64,000 nt of DNA from Desmodus rotundus (taxonomy: Eukaryota > Chordata > Mammalia > Chiroptera > Phyllostomidae). Positions 1 through 11,010 of this stretch are shown piece after piece (within the stretch, counting starts at the first letter, position 1; each line of letters opens with the position of its first letter). Both the position numbers and the translations under genes were made by a program. The notes beneath the pieces are model-generated. The model ran no database searches and was not told the DNA's origin. It worked only from the letters and a program-made list of their open reading frames with translations. Where the stretch lies: NCBI RefSeq assembly GCF_022682495.2, contig NC_071390.1, positions 168,355,220-168,419,219 on the forward strand, read 5' to 3'.

Positions 1-184
1 AAGAACTCACTTCTGATGATGATGGGCTGTTCAAAGAAACTATTTCTGAACTAGATGATCACGCTGAATTTTCTGCACCATCAGTGTGGGTGGCATCCTG
101 AAGGATGTCAGTACCCCTCCAATTTTAGAGGAAGAAAACTTGCAATACTTTTCTAGAGGGGAGGAGAACGAGAGAGAATTTTAA
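1..184 (+). pseudogene. Possible coding remnant with frameshift, open at left edge
   Basis: Reading from base 3 there is an open, acidic frame (starting ELTSDDDGLF) that stops at a TGA at 99-101. A second frame that is open from about base 86 continues with GGILKDVSTPP and an acid-rich tail to a TAA at 182-184. The two frames join naturally near bases 84-90, which is what a one- or two-base indel in a once-coding sequence would give. The composition (D/E rich, no low complexity) is protein-like. I do not recognise the protein. It could be the decayed 3' end of a processed pseudogene, a real terminal exon with a sequence error, or chance. No canonical AATAAA follows closely. Confidence 0.3.
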
Positions 185-589
185 TCATTGCAAATTGCCG
201 TTTGTGTCATTTATTTACTTTGGTCTTTTTTTGGGGGGGGGTTGTTGAACAAATATTAGGATGGAAATGAAGGTATGGAAAGAGTTGGCAAGCAAGATGG
301 GCAAGATGGAGTCCCCATTCTCACTGGAGCTTTTGATCTAAGATGGAGCAAGGTGGATGTGTACAAAGAAAATATACACAGTAGAGGAAGTGGAGCTTTC
401 AAAAGCTGCATGACAATGACGAGTGTAGGCTTTTGGTGTGGTGTGGTTGATGGTATTAATCATAACATCTTAAGCTACAAATGTGTGTGACATATTAATG
501 GAAATGTCCTCATCACTACCTTAGTGCAAATTACTATCATTTCTCCACTGGCTTACTTTGATAACCTTCCGGATGGTGTCCCCTGTTTC
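185..589. other. No recognisable feature
   Basis: AT-rich sequence with a short T/G homopolymer pair at about 226-242. A 71-codon open frame at 275-490 has no recognisable domain and looks like chance. Confidence 0.5.
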
Positions 590-1165
590 AACCCTTGTCG
601 ATCACTCTGAGCAAGTTCCTCTGTATAAGTCTTTCAAGACTTCCTTCCCCATTGCACTTAGAATCAAATTCACATTCCTGCCATTGCTTTCTGTTTTTTA
701 TTGCCCATCTCTAAACTAATCTAATTCTAAAATCCAGCTGTTCTCTAAGCTTTATCCATGGTAGTTTCCTTTCAGTACCCTGAAAGCCAAGCCTTTTCCC
801 ACCCCAGGGCCTTTGCATCTGTCCTTCCTTCCTGGTATGTTTTTCCCTAGGGGACTTTCTCTGGTTAGATCTCAATCTTTAAAGTGTCTCAATTTAAATG
901 TCATATATTCAGTAGGCTTTATCTAGATTGTCATCTCACCCTACCTTGTGAATATCCTGGACATTCTTGCTCTCCTTTGTAGTATTTTTTTTATTACATG
1001 TAATTCTATGTTTATTCATTCATTTTCTTGTTAATTTGTTCAGTCTCTTACAGAAGGCTCCTCTCAGAGGAAAAGAATTTGCCCTCACCACTCACTTATC
1101 AGTACTCAACACAATACCTGGCACAAACAAATATTGTATTTTTGAGTGGTGTTGAATAACAACTA
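590..1165 (+). repeat. L2 LINE 3' region
   Basis: The order of landmarks follows the L2 3' end: a 'cctgccattgctttc' type segment, 'ccccagggcctttgcatctg', 'cctggtatgtttttccc', then a segment ending in 'cacaatacctggcac' before an A/T-rich tail. These resemble the L2 consensus that ends in a 'cagtgcctggcacatag' motif. It is heavily diverged. The 62-codon frame at 967-1155 lies inside it and is not a gene. Confidence 0.65.
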
Positions 1166-1179
1166 CCCTCTTTAAGCAT

Positions 1180-1410
1180 CTGTTGTATGCCATGCACTAT
1201 ACCCTATATTTTCTTTACAAATCTGAGTTTTCCATGTAACAACCTTGAGAGGCTGGTGTCACTGAGCTGAAGTTTTCATACAATTAAATTGAAGTTTAAG
1301 AACACTGAGACTTGCTAAAGATCACAGCTTGAATTCAGAAAATTATTTCAATTATAATACTCCCTTCCTGGCTCCAAAGTCAGGTCTGACTCCATTGTTC
1401 CTTGATTTGG
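1180..1410 (-). repeat. MIR SINE
   Basis: Reverse-complement MIR landmarks occur in order: 'tgtatgccatgcactatacc', a 'ttgagaggctggtgtcactgagctgaag' core, 'gatcacagcttgaattcag' and 'tcaggtctgactcc'. In MIR these correspond to the conserved core and the tRNA-related 5' part read on the opposite strand. Confidence 0.65.
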
Positions 1411-2279
1411 AGAACTGGATGAGCAAAGGTAAGGATCAATCATAAATCCACTCTCAAAGGCATTGGACATGGATTGGCTTGAAAGGCATTTTTAGGAAAT
1501 TGAATCTAAGAGAAAGGCCCAAACTGTAAGTAATTTGTGAAGTACTGAGATCCTGGTGATGGATTTATAGAGGAGAATTAGTAAAGACCTTAAAAGGGAT
1601 GAGCCAAAACAATCTTCCTCTGCCCTTCTTAGGAAATTTTCCCATTGAATTTTCAACTGCTTCTTGCCTGGGGGTGTCTTAGTCTTTGGCTTCTGATTAC
1701 TGCTTCCTGGTGGAAAGTTTCAAGAGTGTGAAAACTGTTCACTTTAGATTCACTTCAATGCATTTAAGAATCTACACATTTGAGGGTCTCAATAGACAAA
1801 CAAAGAGAAAATATGCATGCTGCAGTTGTGGCTTTTCTTTTCTCCAACTTTGACATTTAATGTGTGATATTTTGTGTGTGCGTTGAAGCATTGTCATAAT
1901 TAATACAAACAGGGTAGCTTTTAAAAGGGAGACATTCAAAAGGAAGTGTGATTCATTGCCAAAATTTTTAAAAAATAGGTATTCTTAGATGGGCAGGTTT
2001 TAAAATCATGATAAGAATATTTTCCCAGAAAGAGAGTTTCTTTTTTTTCAAGATTACTTTGTTGAAAGATTTTCCAGTCACCTGTGAGGAGAGCAAAAAA
2101 GATGTTAAAATAAAACCACATTTGTATTTAAGTCATCAAATCTCAACCAGAGCAATCTAAACAACCATCAAGAAACACAGAGATGAAATTTCAAATATTG
2201 CGGCACAGCTGTAGACTGCTGGGCAACAAAAAACTAAACTAAACTCACAAGCGTTAGTTAAAGTCAAACAACATGCTTG
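1411..2279. other. No recognisable feature
   Basis: Unique-looking AT-rich DNA. Open frames on both strands are short (61 codons at most). I see no repeat family, exon or RNA. Confidence 0.45.
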
Positions 2280-2540
2280 GCTCCCAGAGACTGGGTTGTG
2301 TGTTCAGCACCAAGAGAAGTCCTGGGTGTTAAAAGATAAAGCAAGTCTCTCTTGACTCTAAGGAACTAGAGGTGATGACAGGGAGGGCAATTGCTGAATC
2401 AGCCTGAAGCGATCACTGTCAGGGTACAGGTAGTCCCACCGCTGTGTGGCAAGACAGAAGGTGGAGCCTTAAGTCCAGCTTGGTAAATCATGACAGGTTT
2501 CTTAGAGGAGGTGACACCTGGACTGAATCTTAAAGGAATG
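2280..2540 (-). repeat. L2-like LINE fragment
   Basis: The run 'cagcaccaagagaagtcctgg', 'gactctaaggaactagaggtg' and then 'ttagaggaggtgacacctgg' plus 'actgaatcttaaaggaatg' follows the antisense L2 pattern (product counts, then 'gaggtgacatttgagctgag...gaagg' in the consensus). The 70-codon frame starting at 2490 is embedded here and is not credible as a gene. Confidence 0.5.
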
Positions 2541-3015
2541 CCTTACTTGTCAGAAACAGGACTGTGGGCTGTACCTGAAGCTTCCTTTTTGCTTATCAGC
2601 TCATTCCTTTCTATTGCAACTGGTTTTCTTCTCAGCCAGAGGTCATTACACCCCTCCCATTTCTTTAGACAGGAAAGAACTCGCTTTCCGGCAACCCTTT
2701 GAAAAATCCTAGTGAAAGATTCTGATTTTCCTTGGAAGAATTTGCTTTCAAATCCTCAGTCCAATCATTTTGGCTGAGGAAGTAGTGTTCTCCGATTGGT
2801 CTAGCTTTGACCCATCCAGTGTACCTAGATGGCAGTTTCCATTTAAAACCTATGCCTTAATATGCTGACTAGAAAAGCCTAAAAAGGGAAGGAGAAAAAG
2901 AGCACTTACCAGACACAGCATATAGGATTGTTGACCAGATGACACAATTGATATTTCTAGGGACTCTCTGTCAACCTACCAATAGCTAAACACATTTTTT
3001 ATTTAAGACTTATTT
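2541..3015. other. No recognisable feature
   Basis: Unique-looking sequence. Nothing with coding or RNA character is visible. Confidence 0.4.
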
Positions 3016-3125
3016 CCTTTTCATTGAATTGTCTAAGGTGACACTGGTTAACAAAGTTATACAGGTTTCAGGCACACGATTCAACAACACATCATCTGTA
3101 CACTGTATGGTGCACTCATCATCCT
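3016..3125 (-). mobile_element. LINE-1 3' end, truncated
   Basis: The stretch 'cattgaattgtctaaggtgacactgg' followed by 'ttatacaggtttcaggcacac' and 'catcatctgtacactgtatgg' is the reverse complement of the L1 3' terminus also present on the + strand near 51.65-51.74 kb, so the two copies support each other within this window. It is strongly 5' truncated. The 85-codon frame at 3029-3286 starts within this piece and is spurious. Confidence 0.65.
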
Positions 3126-5589
3126 TTAGGCTGCGTTTGCTGACTGAGAGACTGTCAGACAAGAACAAACAAACCCTTGCATGGTTATTTTCTCTGCTAC
3201 TCCCTTTTCTAGGTGTTTTACTTCCACCATCTCATAAAAATTCTTACTACAACCTTCCAAGACAGGTATTAAGTATGAGAAACTGAGCAGTTAAATAACT
3301 CTTAGATCACATGGATGAAGAAGTCACAGAGACTTAATTTGTTTTTAATTAGCAATTCCATGTTCCCTCCACTCCCCCATGTGGGATCTTTGGAAAACAG
3401 TATCGTAGCATGATGCCTAATCTTCCAAATGGCCAGAGGTGTGCAAATGGAAGCATTGTTTTGTTTTCTTTTTTGCTGACTTTATGGTAAGATGGTCTTC
3501 TTCAGATTGTAATGTGCTGTGTCAGGAGAAAATACGTAATAAGTGCTCTGGATTTTCTATTTTTTGAGCTGATTCTGTAAGACGTATCACATGTCTCATC
3601 CTTAGAGAAGGTAATTAATGGAGTATATTGTTATTTCCATATGATATCATCTCTGGAAGGATTTCTGTTCAGGCACACGGTGTTGGGGTGTGGGAGGAGA
3701 GGGGGGACATATGTAATTGTAAATTTCTGCATTCATTTTAAACATTCTCCCAGTGGGATGGCATGAGAAAACAGCAATAATTAATTGGGAAATACCCATT
3801 CATCTTTATAGAGAGAGCTTCCTATTAAACTTGGTAACAATTCTTGTGGCAGAGACAGAATCACTGGCTCTCCAGCTGTGGACTGGTGAATATGGGGGGA
3901 GGGGCAGTGCTGCACACACAAGGCTTGGGTCATTCAGTGGGAAGTCAATAGCTGCTCCTTTGGTTGGCTCCCTGTTCATTTCGTCAACCCTGAGGAGTTC
4001 CCTAGGCCATTTTTTTTCCCTCTCTCGGGTAAACATGAGGTTTAGTTACAGAAGCAAAAGAGATGTATAAATAGAGAGAGAAAAAAATGGTGTATCTCAT
4101 TTTATTACTCTTCTGTGTAATAGTAGTAAAAGTTTTGTAGAGAGTGTTGTATACAGTAAAACAATCATTTGTCAAAGGGTAAACTTACTGAACACCAATG
4201 CTCTGTTTTTAAAAGATCCCTTGGGTGTCGTGAACAACACAGTGTTCATAAAAAGCTGTACTCCAGGGTTAGATATTCTTGCTTCCTCAATTACTAGAGT
4301 TTTCTGAAGTCTCTCAAGGAAGGCAGATGAACATTTGTCGTCAGGAGGCACCAGGTTGCACTTGGTCGCATGTGTCGACACTTTTGTGAGCACAGAATCT
4401 AAGTTTTCAATTACTGAATCCATGAAGTACCCCCCCCCACGCACACACAAGTTAGAAGTAGTGAGGGAGAGGGGAGAAAAGCACCTGTCACGAGCCATAT
4501 GCACCGCAGCTCTGACAACTCCCTCCCTCCGTGGCCTGTCCTTTTAGTTTAGCCTGTAGGCAGCGTGTTCCCTTAATGACACCTGGAGGTACATTTTAGT
4601 CATCGACCACTATGATTATTTATATCAGATATCAGAGGAATATAAGAAATACGAAATCTTTGAATCTTTAGTCTGTAGTGGAGAATTGATATGACTCATG
4701 TGGCAGAGGAGGCACCTGCAAAAACCCTTCCTCCCAGTGAATTGACAGGTACTGGACATTTTTTAGATAATGATGCCCACCTGAAGAAGCATAAGGTGAA
4801 GGCAATTTGTATGACATGGTCATTCAGAATTTCAAAGACTAGCATAAATTATATGAGCAAAATTAATTACAGTTCTGACATGTGAAGTGATTGAAAGTTG
4901 TCACTTCCGACCTTACAACAAGAAAGAGTTGGGCAGCCTGAAAATCAATGACTTTTCCTTGGAACAACCGGACATGAGGTCTCAGGGCAAATCACCACCC
5001 TCGGACCTCTAGAGGTAGGTGCCTCTACAGATACAGCCTGGATCTGCTTACTGGGGACAGAGTCCTCGATCCATGAACCGGCAGTAACACTTAGTGGCAG
5101 TTTGATGAATTGCTTGAGGCTGAGAGTGGACTAGCATGAGACTGAGAAACATCTGGTGGCCACAGTCTGTGAGGTGGGAGGTACAATTCTCTGGACTTTA
5201 CTTCTAGAACCTCAACCAGGTTCTTGTGGTAAAGCTCCAGGAAAGATACCCTCGAGTCCCGGGCAAAAGGTAGGAGAGAGTAATCGTTGTGAAACGTACC
5301 CCGAGGCTTCTCCATCCCAGAGGCCTACTCTTTGGAGGAAAAGCTTTGCCATATCCTAATGATTCCCCAGCTTAAGAACTGGACTTCTCCCCACTTCAGC
5401 CTCCTTGAGCTTTCTGGGCTCACCTGAAGGAGAAATTATAGTCTTCAGCGTTCAGTGCCTCGTGGAAATAGGTTGGCAACGTGGCAGCCATGGAAGGGAA
5501 TTAAGGGCTGTGGGCAGAAATTAGCCAGCATGTCAGGGGGAGAAATTTAATCAGAAGATGTTATAGCAGAAATAGTTTACTTAGGTAAA
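3126..5589. other. About 2.5 kb without recognised elements
   Basis: No repeat family could be named with confidence. The overlapping 105- and 76-codon frames near 3.75-4.07 kb are a mirror pair on opposite strands, which is usual for chance frames in GC-richer DNA. A C-run followed by an ACAC stretch lies at about 4430-4448. The segment 4980-5340 is locally GC-richer and could be an old LTR or L1 UTR, but I cannot place it. Confidence 0.4.
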
Positions 5590-5800
5590 AAAAAAAAACA
5601 AACAACTAAGAAAATCTGTAAGAGAATAAAAATGTGTCATTATTAATGCACTAATTCTGACAAATGCATCGTACTAATGTAAAATACCAATAAAAGGAGA
5701 AATTGCTTATGGGCTATATGGGAACCCTCTGTACTATCTTCACAACTTTTCCGTAAATCTAAATCTATTGTAAAATAAAAAATTTATTAGAAATGTATAT
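5590..5800 (+). mobile_element. Ancient L1M 3' terminus
   Basis: The sequence 'ctgacaaatgcatcgtac' ... 'tatatgggaaccctctgtac' ... 'cttttccgtaaatctaaat' ... 'ctattgtaaaataaaaaat' matches in order the well-known 3' UTR end of mammalian L1M elements, which carries 'gggaactctctgtac' and 'ttctaaaataaaaagttt'. No ORF2 is recognisable upstream, so the copy is heavily 5' truncated. Confidence 0.75.
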
Positions 5801-6099
5801 ATACACTAAGGGAGAATAATACTTTGAGTAAATAATGTAACTATTGTATTATGGCAAAACAACAATAGCTTCTTTCTTTTGAGGAAAAATACTGAACAGA
5901 AATTTCAGTAAAGGCAGAATCTCTCAGGTAGGGGACCCACATCTCTAGGATGTAAGAGTCCTGATTTTCTCTCTTGGCAACTAATATTGACTCATGAAAT
6001 TCTGACTTAAAATAATTACATGATTTTTGCTGTACTTTTCAGATATAAAGACTAATAAAAGAATTTGATTGTCATTTCTTAAAATGCTTACTGAATATA

Positions 6100-6650
6100 C
6101 CCATTAGTACACTTTCCATGCTTTGTGTTGATGGAAAATCCATCTTTAACCATAAAGCAATTGATTTTCATAAGCGTCCTTTTTATATATTAGTGACTTG
6201 TATTCTGCAAAGCCCACTATTACAGGCCATTTGTCTGAGTGTAATCTACTCTCTGCTTTTGCTTGGGATCTCTGGTTTAGTCAAGTTACCAAAGACAGAA
6301 ATAGCTGCAGTTTTGGCAATTCCCATTCTCTTTTCCCATAGGGGATACTCACTATTTAGCAAAGAGCATTTTCAAATGCAAATGACCCTCAGATTAGGGC
6401 AGTCCTCCTCCTTCCTGCCACTGCTGAACCACCACCTGCCTGTGCTCCTATTCAAAGCCTGGCTACTCAGCCCATATGCATCTCCTCCAGTATTTTATTT
6501 GACAATCTGTTTCAGCTTCGCAAGGGAGCTAGCAAATTATGTATTGCTCGTTTTGTCAAAGTCATCATTGATGACAATTCCGGCATCAAGAGGCTCGTTT
6601 TATTCCGCAGATGTTTTTATCAAATAGAAGATAAATCATGGCTTCCCTTC
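6100..6650. other. Candidate conserved non-coding block with a chance 169-codon frame
   Basis: This is the longest open frame in the window (6118-6627, + strand). It has no recognisable domain, no flanking gene structure and a hydrophobic, low-complexity-free translation. The 3' half (from about 6480) has a compact mix of TAAT, GCAAAT-like and CGC/CGCAG motifs and no sign of transposon origin, which fits an old regulatory sequence better than an exon. This is an inference; no conservation data are available here. Confidence 0.25.
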
Positions 6651-7595
6651 TTTGTTTTGTGTTATACTGCTGGGGATAATGGAGGGCACAAATAAGAACT
6701 CTTCATTAATAAAGTAAGAAAGAAATAGACTCAAGAGGATCACCATGCATGCTTCTCAGATATGCAGAGCACATGCTGATAAGAGATTATATATTTAACA
6801 CCCACATAACAGGCCTGGGGTAGGGCTGGTGGTGTTGGGGGAGGTGATCTTAATTTTTAAGAGAGTCACCCATTCCTTTCAGAATAGTGGGCTCAATTTC
6901 ATTTAGAATTTCAACACAGAGTGATGTTCCCTTTATCATCTTCTAGAAAGAGGCAGTGTAAAATGTTTCTGGAAAAAATAAATGGTTAATCTCACCGGTG
7001 AATCACTGTGAGAGATTGTCTCCAGGTTATCCTGAAATGTAGCTAGGCTGTCTGTGGTTTTTTGACAGAGTATCAGTGGAACTCTTGTTCTGGCCTGCTG
7101 AAAGCTATACTCGAACTTAGGACTGGGGATGAGGAAGAAAAAAAATGGGTGCATGAATATGTCTTCGCCTTCAACTACAAAGTGTAGATAGTTGATAAAA
7201 GTATAGTAAAACCGTTAAATAAAAAGAAATATTTAATATAGACAAGGGAGTGGTGTTCGGTTAGGATTCCATGGGTTACAGTTCTGATGGATGATTAATG
7301 TGGCTGGACAGGCTTCATGGTGGTTCCTACAGTGTCTGGTGCAACACAGAATTTGATGGGATTAAAATTGGGGGCAGGTTTGACAGTTATAAGAGGAGAA
7401 TGAAGAATGTCAAGTGGCTCACGCCTCTCCATGATGCAGATGACAACATTGTGAGAGGCAGCCAAGGATGAGTGTGAGTTTGGAAATTCTCTAAAAGGTG
7501 TCAGTAAGAAGAAAAAGAAAATGCTAGAGAAGAAGCCGACTATAGAAAGGAGAGCAGTTACTACAACTGGACCATTACTTCTAGCATCATCATTG
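6651..7595. other. No recognisable feature
   Basis: Contains only short frames and low-information AT-rich sequence. The 125-codon minus-strand frame at 7295-7672 overlaps the MIR that follows and has no domain that I can recognise. Confidence 0.4.
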
Positions 7596-7785
7596 CCAGT
7601 TAGTTCACTGTATGCCAGGCACAGTGCCACAAGCACTTTAGACATATTATTACTCGTTATCTCCACAACCACATCTTGAGATATCTCATTTTATTTTAGT
7701 ATGAAGAATGGTGGCTCACAAAATTTATGCCACTTGTCCAAGACTACTTAGCAAGTACTTTCTGAATCATTGTGGTCAGTGGCTA
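7596..7785 (-). repeat. MIR SINE
   Basis: Antisense MIR landmarks: 'tgtatgccaggcacagtgcc', 'ttatctccacaaccacatc', 'gatatctcattttattttag' and 'cttgtccaagactacttagc', in the order expected for a MIR read on the minus strand. Confidence 0.6.
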
Positions 7786-7934
7786 AGAGCATGAGTTGCC
7801 CTCCAACGGTCTTCGGTGTGAGTCTGGGCAATCCAATATTTCTGATCACTAGAACCCCTGTTGACCAGTATTACTTTTAATGGTATTACATTTCATTGGG
7901 TGAGTGTGTACTTATGCGGCATCATCAATTTACT

Positions 7935-8050
7935 TCATTTCCCACCTATTTATTGAAGATCCATCTGACAAGCACTACACTAGGTCCTGGACAACAGTAC
8001 ATCAACATCTTCACCAAACAGATGATAGGAGGAAGGAATTAGTGTATCAA
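7935..8050 (-). repeat. Short L2/MIR-type fragment
   Basis: 'ctatttattgaagatccatctgac' then 'agcactacactaggtcctggac' resembles the antisense L2 3' end (tttattgagcacctactatgtgcc...ctaggcactgg). Too short for a subfamily call. Confidence 0.4.
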
Positions 8051-9675
8051 CTTCTCACTCCTCTTGGAACATCCATGGACAAGTTATTTCTTTTCTACAT
8101 CCTTGTTTCTTTTAGACTCGAATCAATGTCTCCAGGGAACCCTTAGATGTTTTGGATCAGCACTGCAATTTTATACTTGAGGGAGAGACTCCTTCTTATT
8201 TCTCAATTGTTCTACCATCAAGTCTGAATAAAACATACGCTGATCAATATATAAAGTAACCATAAGACTAGGCCATTGCAGTGACTATTTGTGGTGTTTT
8301 TTTTCTCTCTTTTCCCTTACTTCTGCATGATTTTACATTAAAGTTAAGGCAAGAACAACAATAGACCAGGGAAAGCAAATAAGATTTTAACAAGCTTTCA
8401 ATAGACTGACAAAAGGAGATGGGAAACTAGAAACATGAAAATAATAAGCAGTAACTCTGCCAAGAAATACAGCTTCCAAATGGATCTTGAATGGGAAATT
8501 TACTTATTTATTTGCATCTTCCAGTTCAGTTTGGTGTTAACTATTTTTGAATACCTCTTGTTTTGAAAACCATTTGGATTTATTGCATCTCCCATTGTTC
8601 TTTTGCATTTTTTTTGTTTGTTTCTCTACATCCAATCTCCTTATTTTAACATCTCTTTATGTTCAGATTTTTCAGACACCATTTACTCATTTTTTCTACA
8701 AATAGTAGAAATCATGGAATGAACAGTTAGAGTTATTGTTAGTGCACAAATAGCTTAAGACAGATCGTAAAGTCCCCAGTGATCAAGGAGCTGTATAATG
8801 CTGACTAGCTCCAGCAGTGACAGCAAACATTTTCATAAACCAGATGCTTAGCTTTCAGCTCAACCCCATCAACTCACCCTCACCACGTGAGAATCTCCCA
8901 CTACTTTTCCAAAAAGCCTATTGTCTTTCTGACACTCAGAAAAATTCCACAGTTTCTAAGGTGTTTCCCCAGCTTCATTCTTTCTACAACTACGTATAAT
9001 TCAAAATGATGGGGACACATGGCAAAAGACAAGCACACATTACTTTTTTACCGGCCATAGAAAATTCAGATGCAGAATTTTAACTGGATACTAAAGGCCT
9101 CTTGCCTAAGATGCTGCCACGTACAGGAAAAGGAGGTAAATAAAGCTGTTTCATTTCCTAAAGAGCAATATTAGGTTGTGTCATAAACTAGTATTTTAGA
9201 TATATCATAATTCAAATTACCAGAACTTAAGGTTCCAGAGCATGACAAAATGTTAACTATTTTTTAAATGTATTGATTTCCTTAACCCACAAAAAAATTC
9301 ACTTTAGAGTCAGTGATCGTTGCATTAGTCAAGCCGTTAAATTTTCTTTTAAAAGAAATCTTGTCCCTATTGCTCTAAAACTCATTATATGGGAGCATTG
9401 CATTTCTTAGAATTTTCCTCTCATAGACATGAGGACAGTAAATATCAGAAATATTTTGTGTTGAGCAAGATCGAGAATGAACTAACCAGCTAGGAAGGTA
9501 ACAATACCTTCCAACTTACAGTTTTAGATATTTAGCTCAATATAACTCAGCTATATGGGGAAGAGTCCTACCCTGTGGAGTGGATGTGATGCATGGCTGA
9601 AAGCAGAGAAGTTGAGAATCTAGACTATAGGAGGTTTATGGTTCCGAACTACTGAGAGTCAGTCCAGCCACAACA
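8051..9675. other. About 1.6 kb without recognised elements
   Basis: AT-rich unique-looking DNA with poly-T tracts at about 8297 and 8609. No gene, RNA or repeat could be supported. Confidence 0.4.
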
Positions 9676-9677
9676 AC

Positions 9678-10129
9678 ACATGTGGGTGAGTAAGGCTGTC
9701 GTAACAATCTACTGTGAACTAGGTGGCCTATAACAACAGGAAAGTATTCTCTCACAGGTGTAGAGGTGAGAAATCTCAAATCAAGGGCCGTGTTCTCTGT
9801 GAAGTCTAGGGGAGAACCCTTCCTTTCCCCGTCCAGCTTCTGCTGGCTGCTGGTGATCACCAACATCCCTGGGGTTTGTAGATGAAACCCTGCAGTCTCT
9901 GCCTCTGTCTTACGTGACCTTCTCTTCTATGTGTTTGCATCTGTGTCTGTGTCCAAACTTCCTTCTTCTTATGAGGATGACAATCATAATGAATTTAGGG
10001 CCCACTCTAATACTGTATGACCTTATCTTAATGTTATTATATCTGCAAAGACTCTTTCCAAGTAAGGTCACATTCAACGGTTGCAGGTGGACATGAATTT
10101 TGGAGGGAACACTATCCAAGTCAGTACAC
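9678..10129 (-). mobile_element. MLT1-type LTR (ERVL-MaLR)
   Basis: Read on the + strand, the element opens with a degenerate 'aaggctgtcgtaacaatc' / 'aggtggcctataacaacag' pair. It then runs through 'gtccaaacttccttcttctt', 'agggcccactctaatactg' and 'tgaccttatcttaatg', and ends in 'atgaattttggagggaacac'. This is the reverse order of an MLT1 LTR, whose + strand starts with a 'ccccaaattcatatg' region and ends near 'gtttaagccacccag'. It appears to be a solo LTR. The 76-, 94- and 60-codon frames in this stretch are LTR sequence. Confidence 0.75.
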
Positions 10130-10199
10130 TTAACTTGCAAGTTCCATTTCAGGTGATGTATATCTAAGAGACATCTCAAATTTAGCATGTCCAAATCTG

Positions 10200-10622
10200 A
10201 ATACCTGATTTTCTATCCTAAGATACATGTTCTACCCACTCTCTTTTCCATTTTGGTTCAACAACAACTGAATGCTTCCAGGTGCTCAGACCTAGAAGCT
10301 AAGGATTATTTCTTTTAACTTCCTTCTTTCACAGCCTATATCCAACACATCAGAAAATTCTCTTGCTTGATTGCAAATTATATTTAAAATTTGGCCTCTC
10401 TTCATATCTCCTACTGCAAATACTATTGTATGAGCAGCCATAGTCTCTCACCTGCACCTTTTCAATAGCCTCCAACTGGTCTTCCACTTCCACCTTTTTT
10501 CACCTGTAGTCCAATTTTAAGACAACAGAGGAAGTGATCCTTCTCAAATATAGGTCAGATCATATCACTCCTCTGCTAAAATCTCTCCAGTGGCTCTTCA
10601 TTTCATTCAGAGTGAAAGCCAC
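10200..10622 (+). repeat. L2-like LINE, 5' portion before hAT insertion
   Basis: Contains the L2-like order 'tcaatagcctccaactgg', 'gaagtgatccttctcaaat', 'caggtcagatcatatcactc', 'cctctgctaaaatctctccag', 'tggctcttcatttcattc' and 'agagtgaaagcc'. In intact L2 this continues directly into 'aaagtcctcacaatgg'. Here it is cut at 10622 and resumes at about 10858 with 'gacctcacaatatcc', so the two pieces are one element. Confidence 0.7.
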
Positions 10623-10857
10623 CAGGGGTGTCCAACCTGCGGCCTGCAGGCTGCATGTGGCTTAGGATGGCCATGAATATAGCACAAAACAAAATCATAA
10701 ATTTACTCAAAACATTATGAGATTTTTTTTGAGATTTACTCAAAATAGATGAGATATATATAAATACATATGTGTTACAATGTATGTAATGTGTAGCTCA
10801 AGACAACTTTTTTTCTTCCAGTGTGGCCCAGAAATGCCAAAAGTTTGGACACCCCTG
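10623..10857 (-). mobile_element. Non-autonomous hAT transposon, MER30-like, inserted in L2
   Basis: The ends are inverted repeats: the left end is caggggtgtccaacctgcgg and the reverse complement of the right end begins caggggtgtccaaacttttg, sharing 13 bp at the tips. CAGGGGTGTCCAA is typical of hAT-Charlie type MITEs, and 'ttcttccagtgtggccca' near the right end recalls MER30. No transposase is encoded in 235 bp. Flanking octamers (aaagccac and gacctcac) match at only about half the positions, so the expected 8 bp duplication is decayed. The insertion splits an L2 exactly, which fixes its boundaries independently. Confidence 0.8.
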
Positions 10858-11010
10858 GACCTCACAATATCCAATGGAACACAACCCATCTGACCTGATC
10901 ATCCCATCTCCCTTTCTCGGCTCCATTCACACTTCCCCCTTGCAATTTGTCAATCATACCAGTTATGCTACCATTTTAGGGTCCTTGAATGGCTATTTCC
11001 TCTATCCAGG
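10858..11010 (+). repeat. L2-like LINE, 3' portion after hAT insertion
   Basis: Continues the L2 from the other side of the hAT element: 'cctcacaatatccaatgg', 'catctgacctgatcatccc' and 'ctcggctccattcac' parallel the L2 segment 'ctcacaatggcctac...atgatctgcc'. The 89-codon frame at 10823-11092 runs across the hAT/L2 junction and is spurious. Confidence 0.6.

Noticed and set aside
3753..4070. 105- and 76-codon mirror frames
   Set aside because: Open on both strands at once, typical of chance; no recognisable protein.
7295..7672. 125-codon minus-strand frame
   Set aside because: Overlaps a MIR on its right, has no domain, start context or conserved neighbours.
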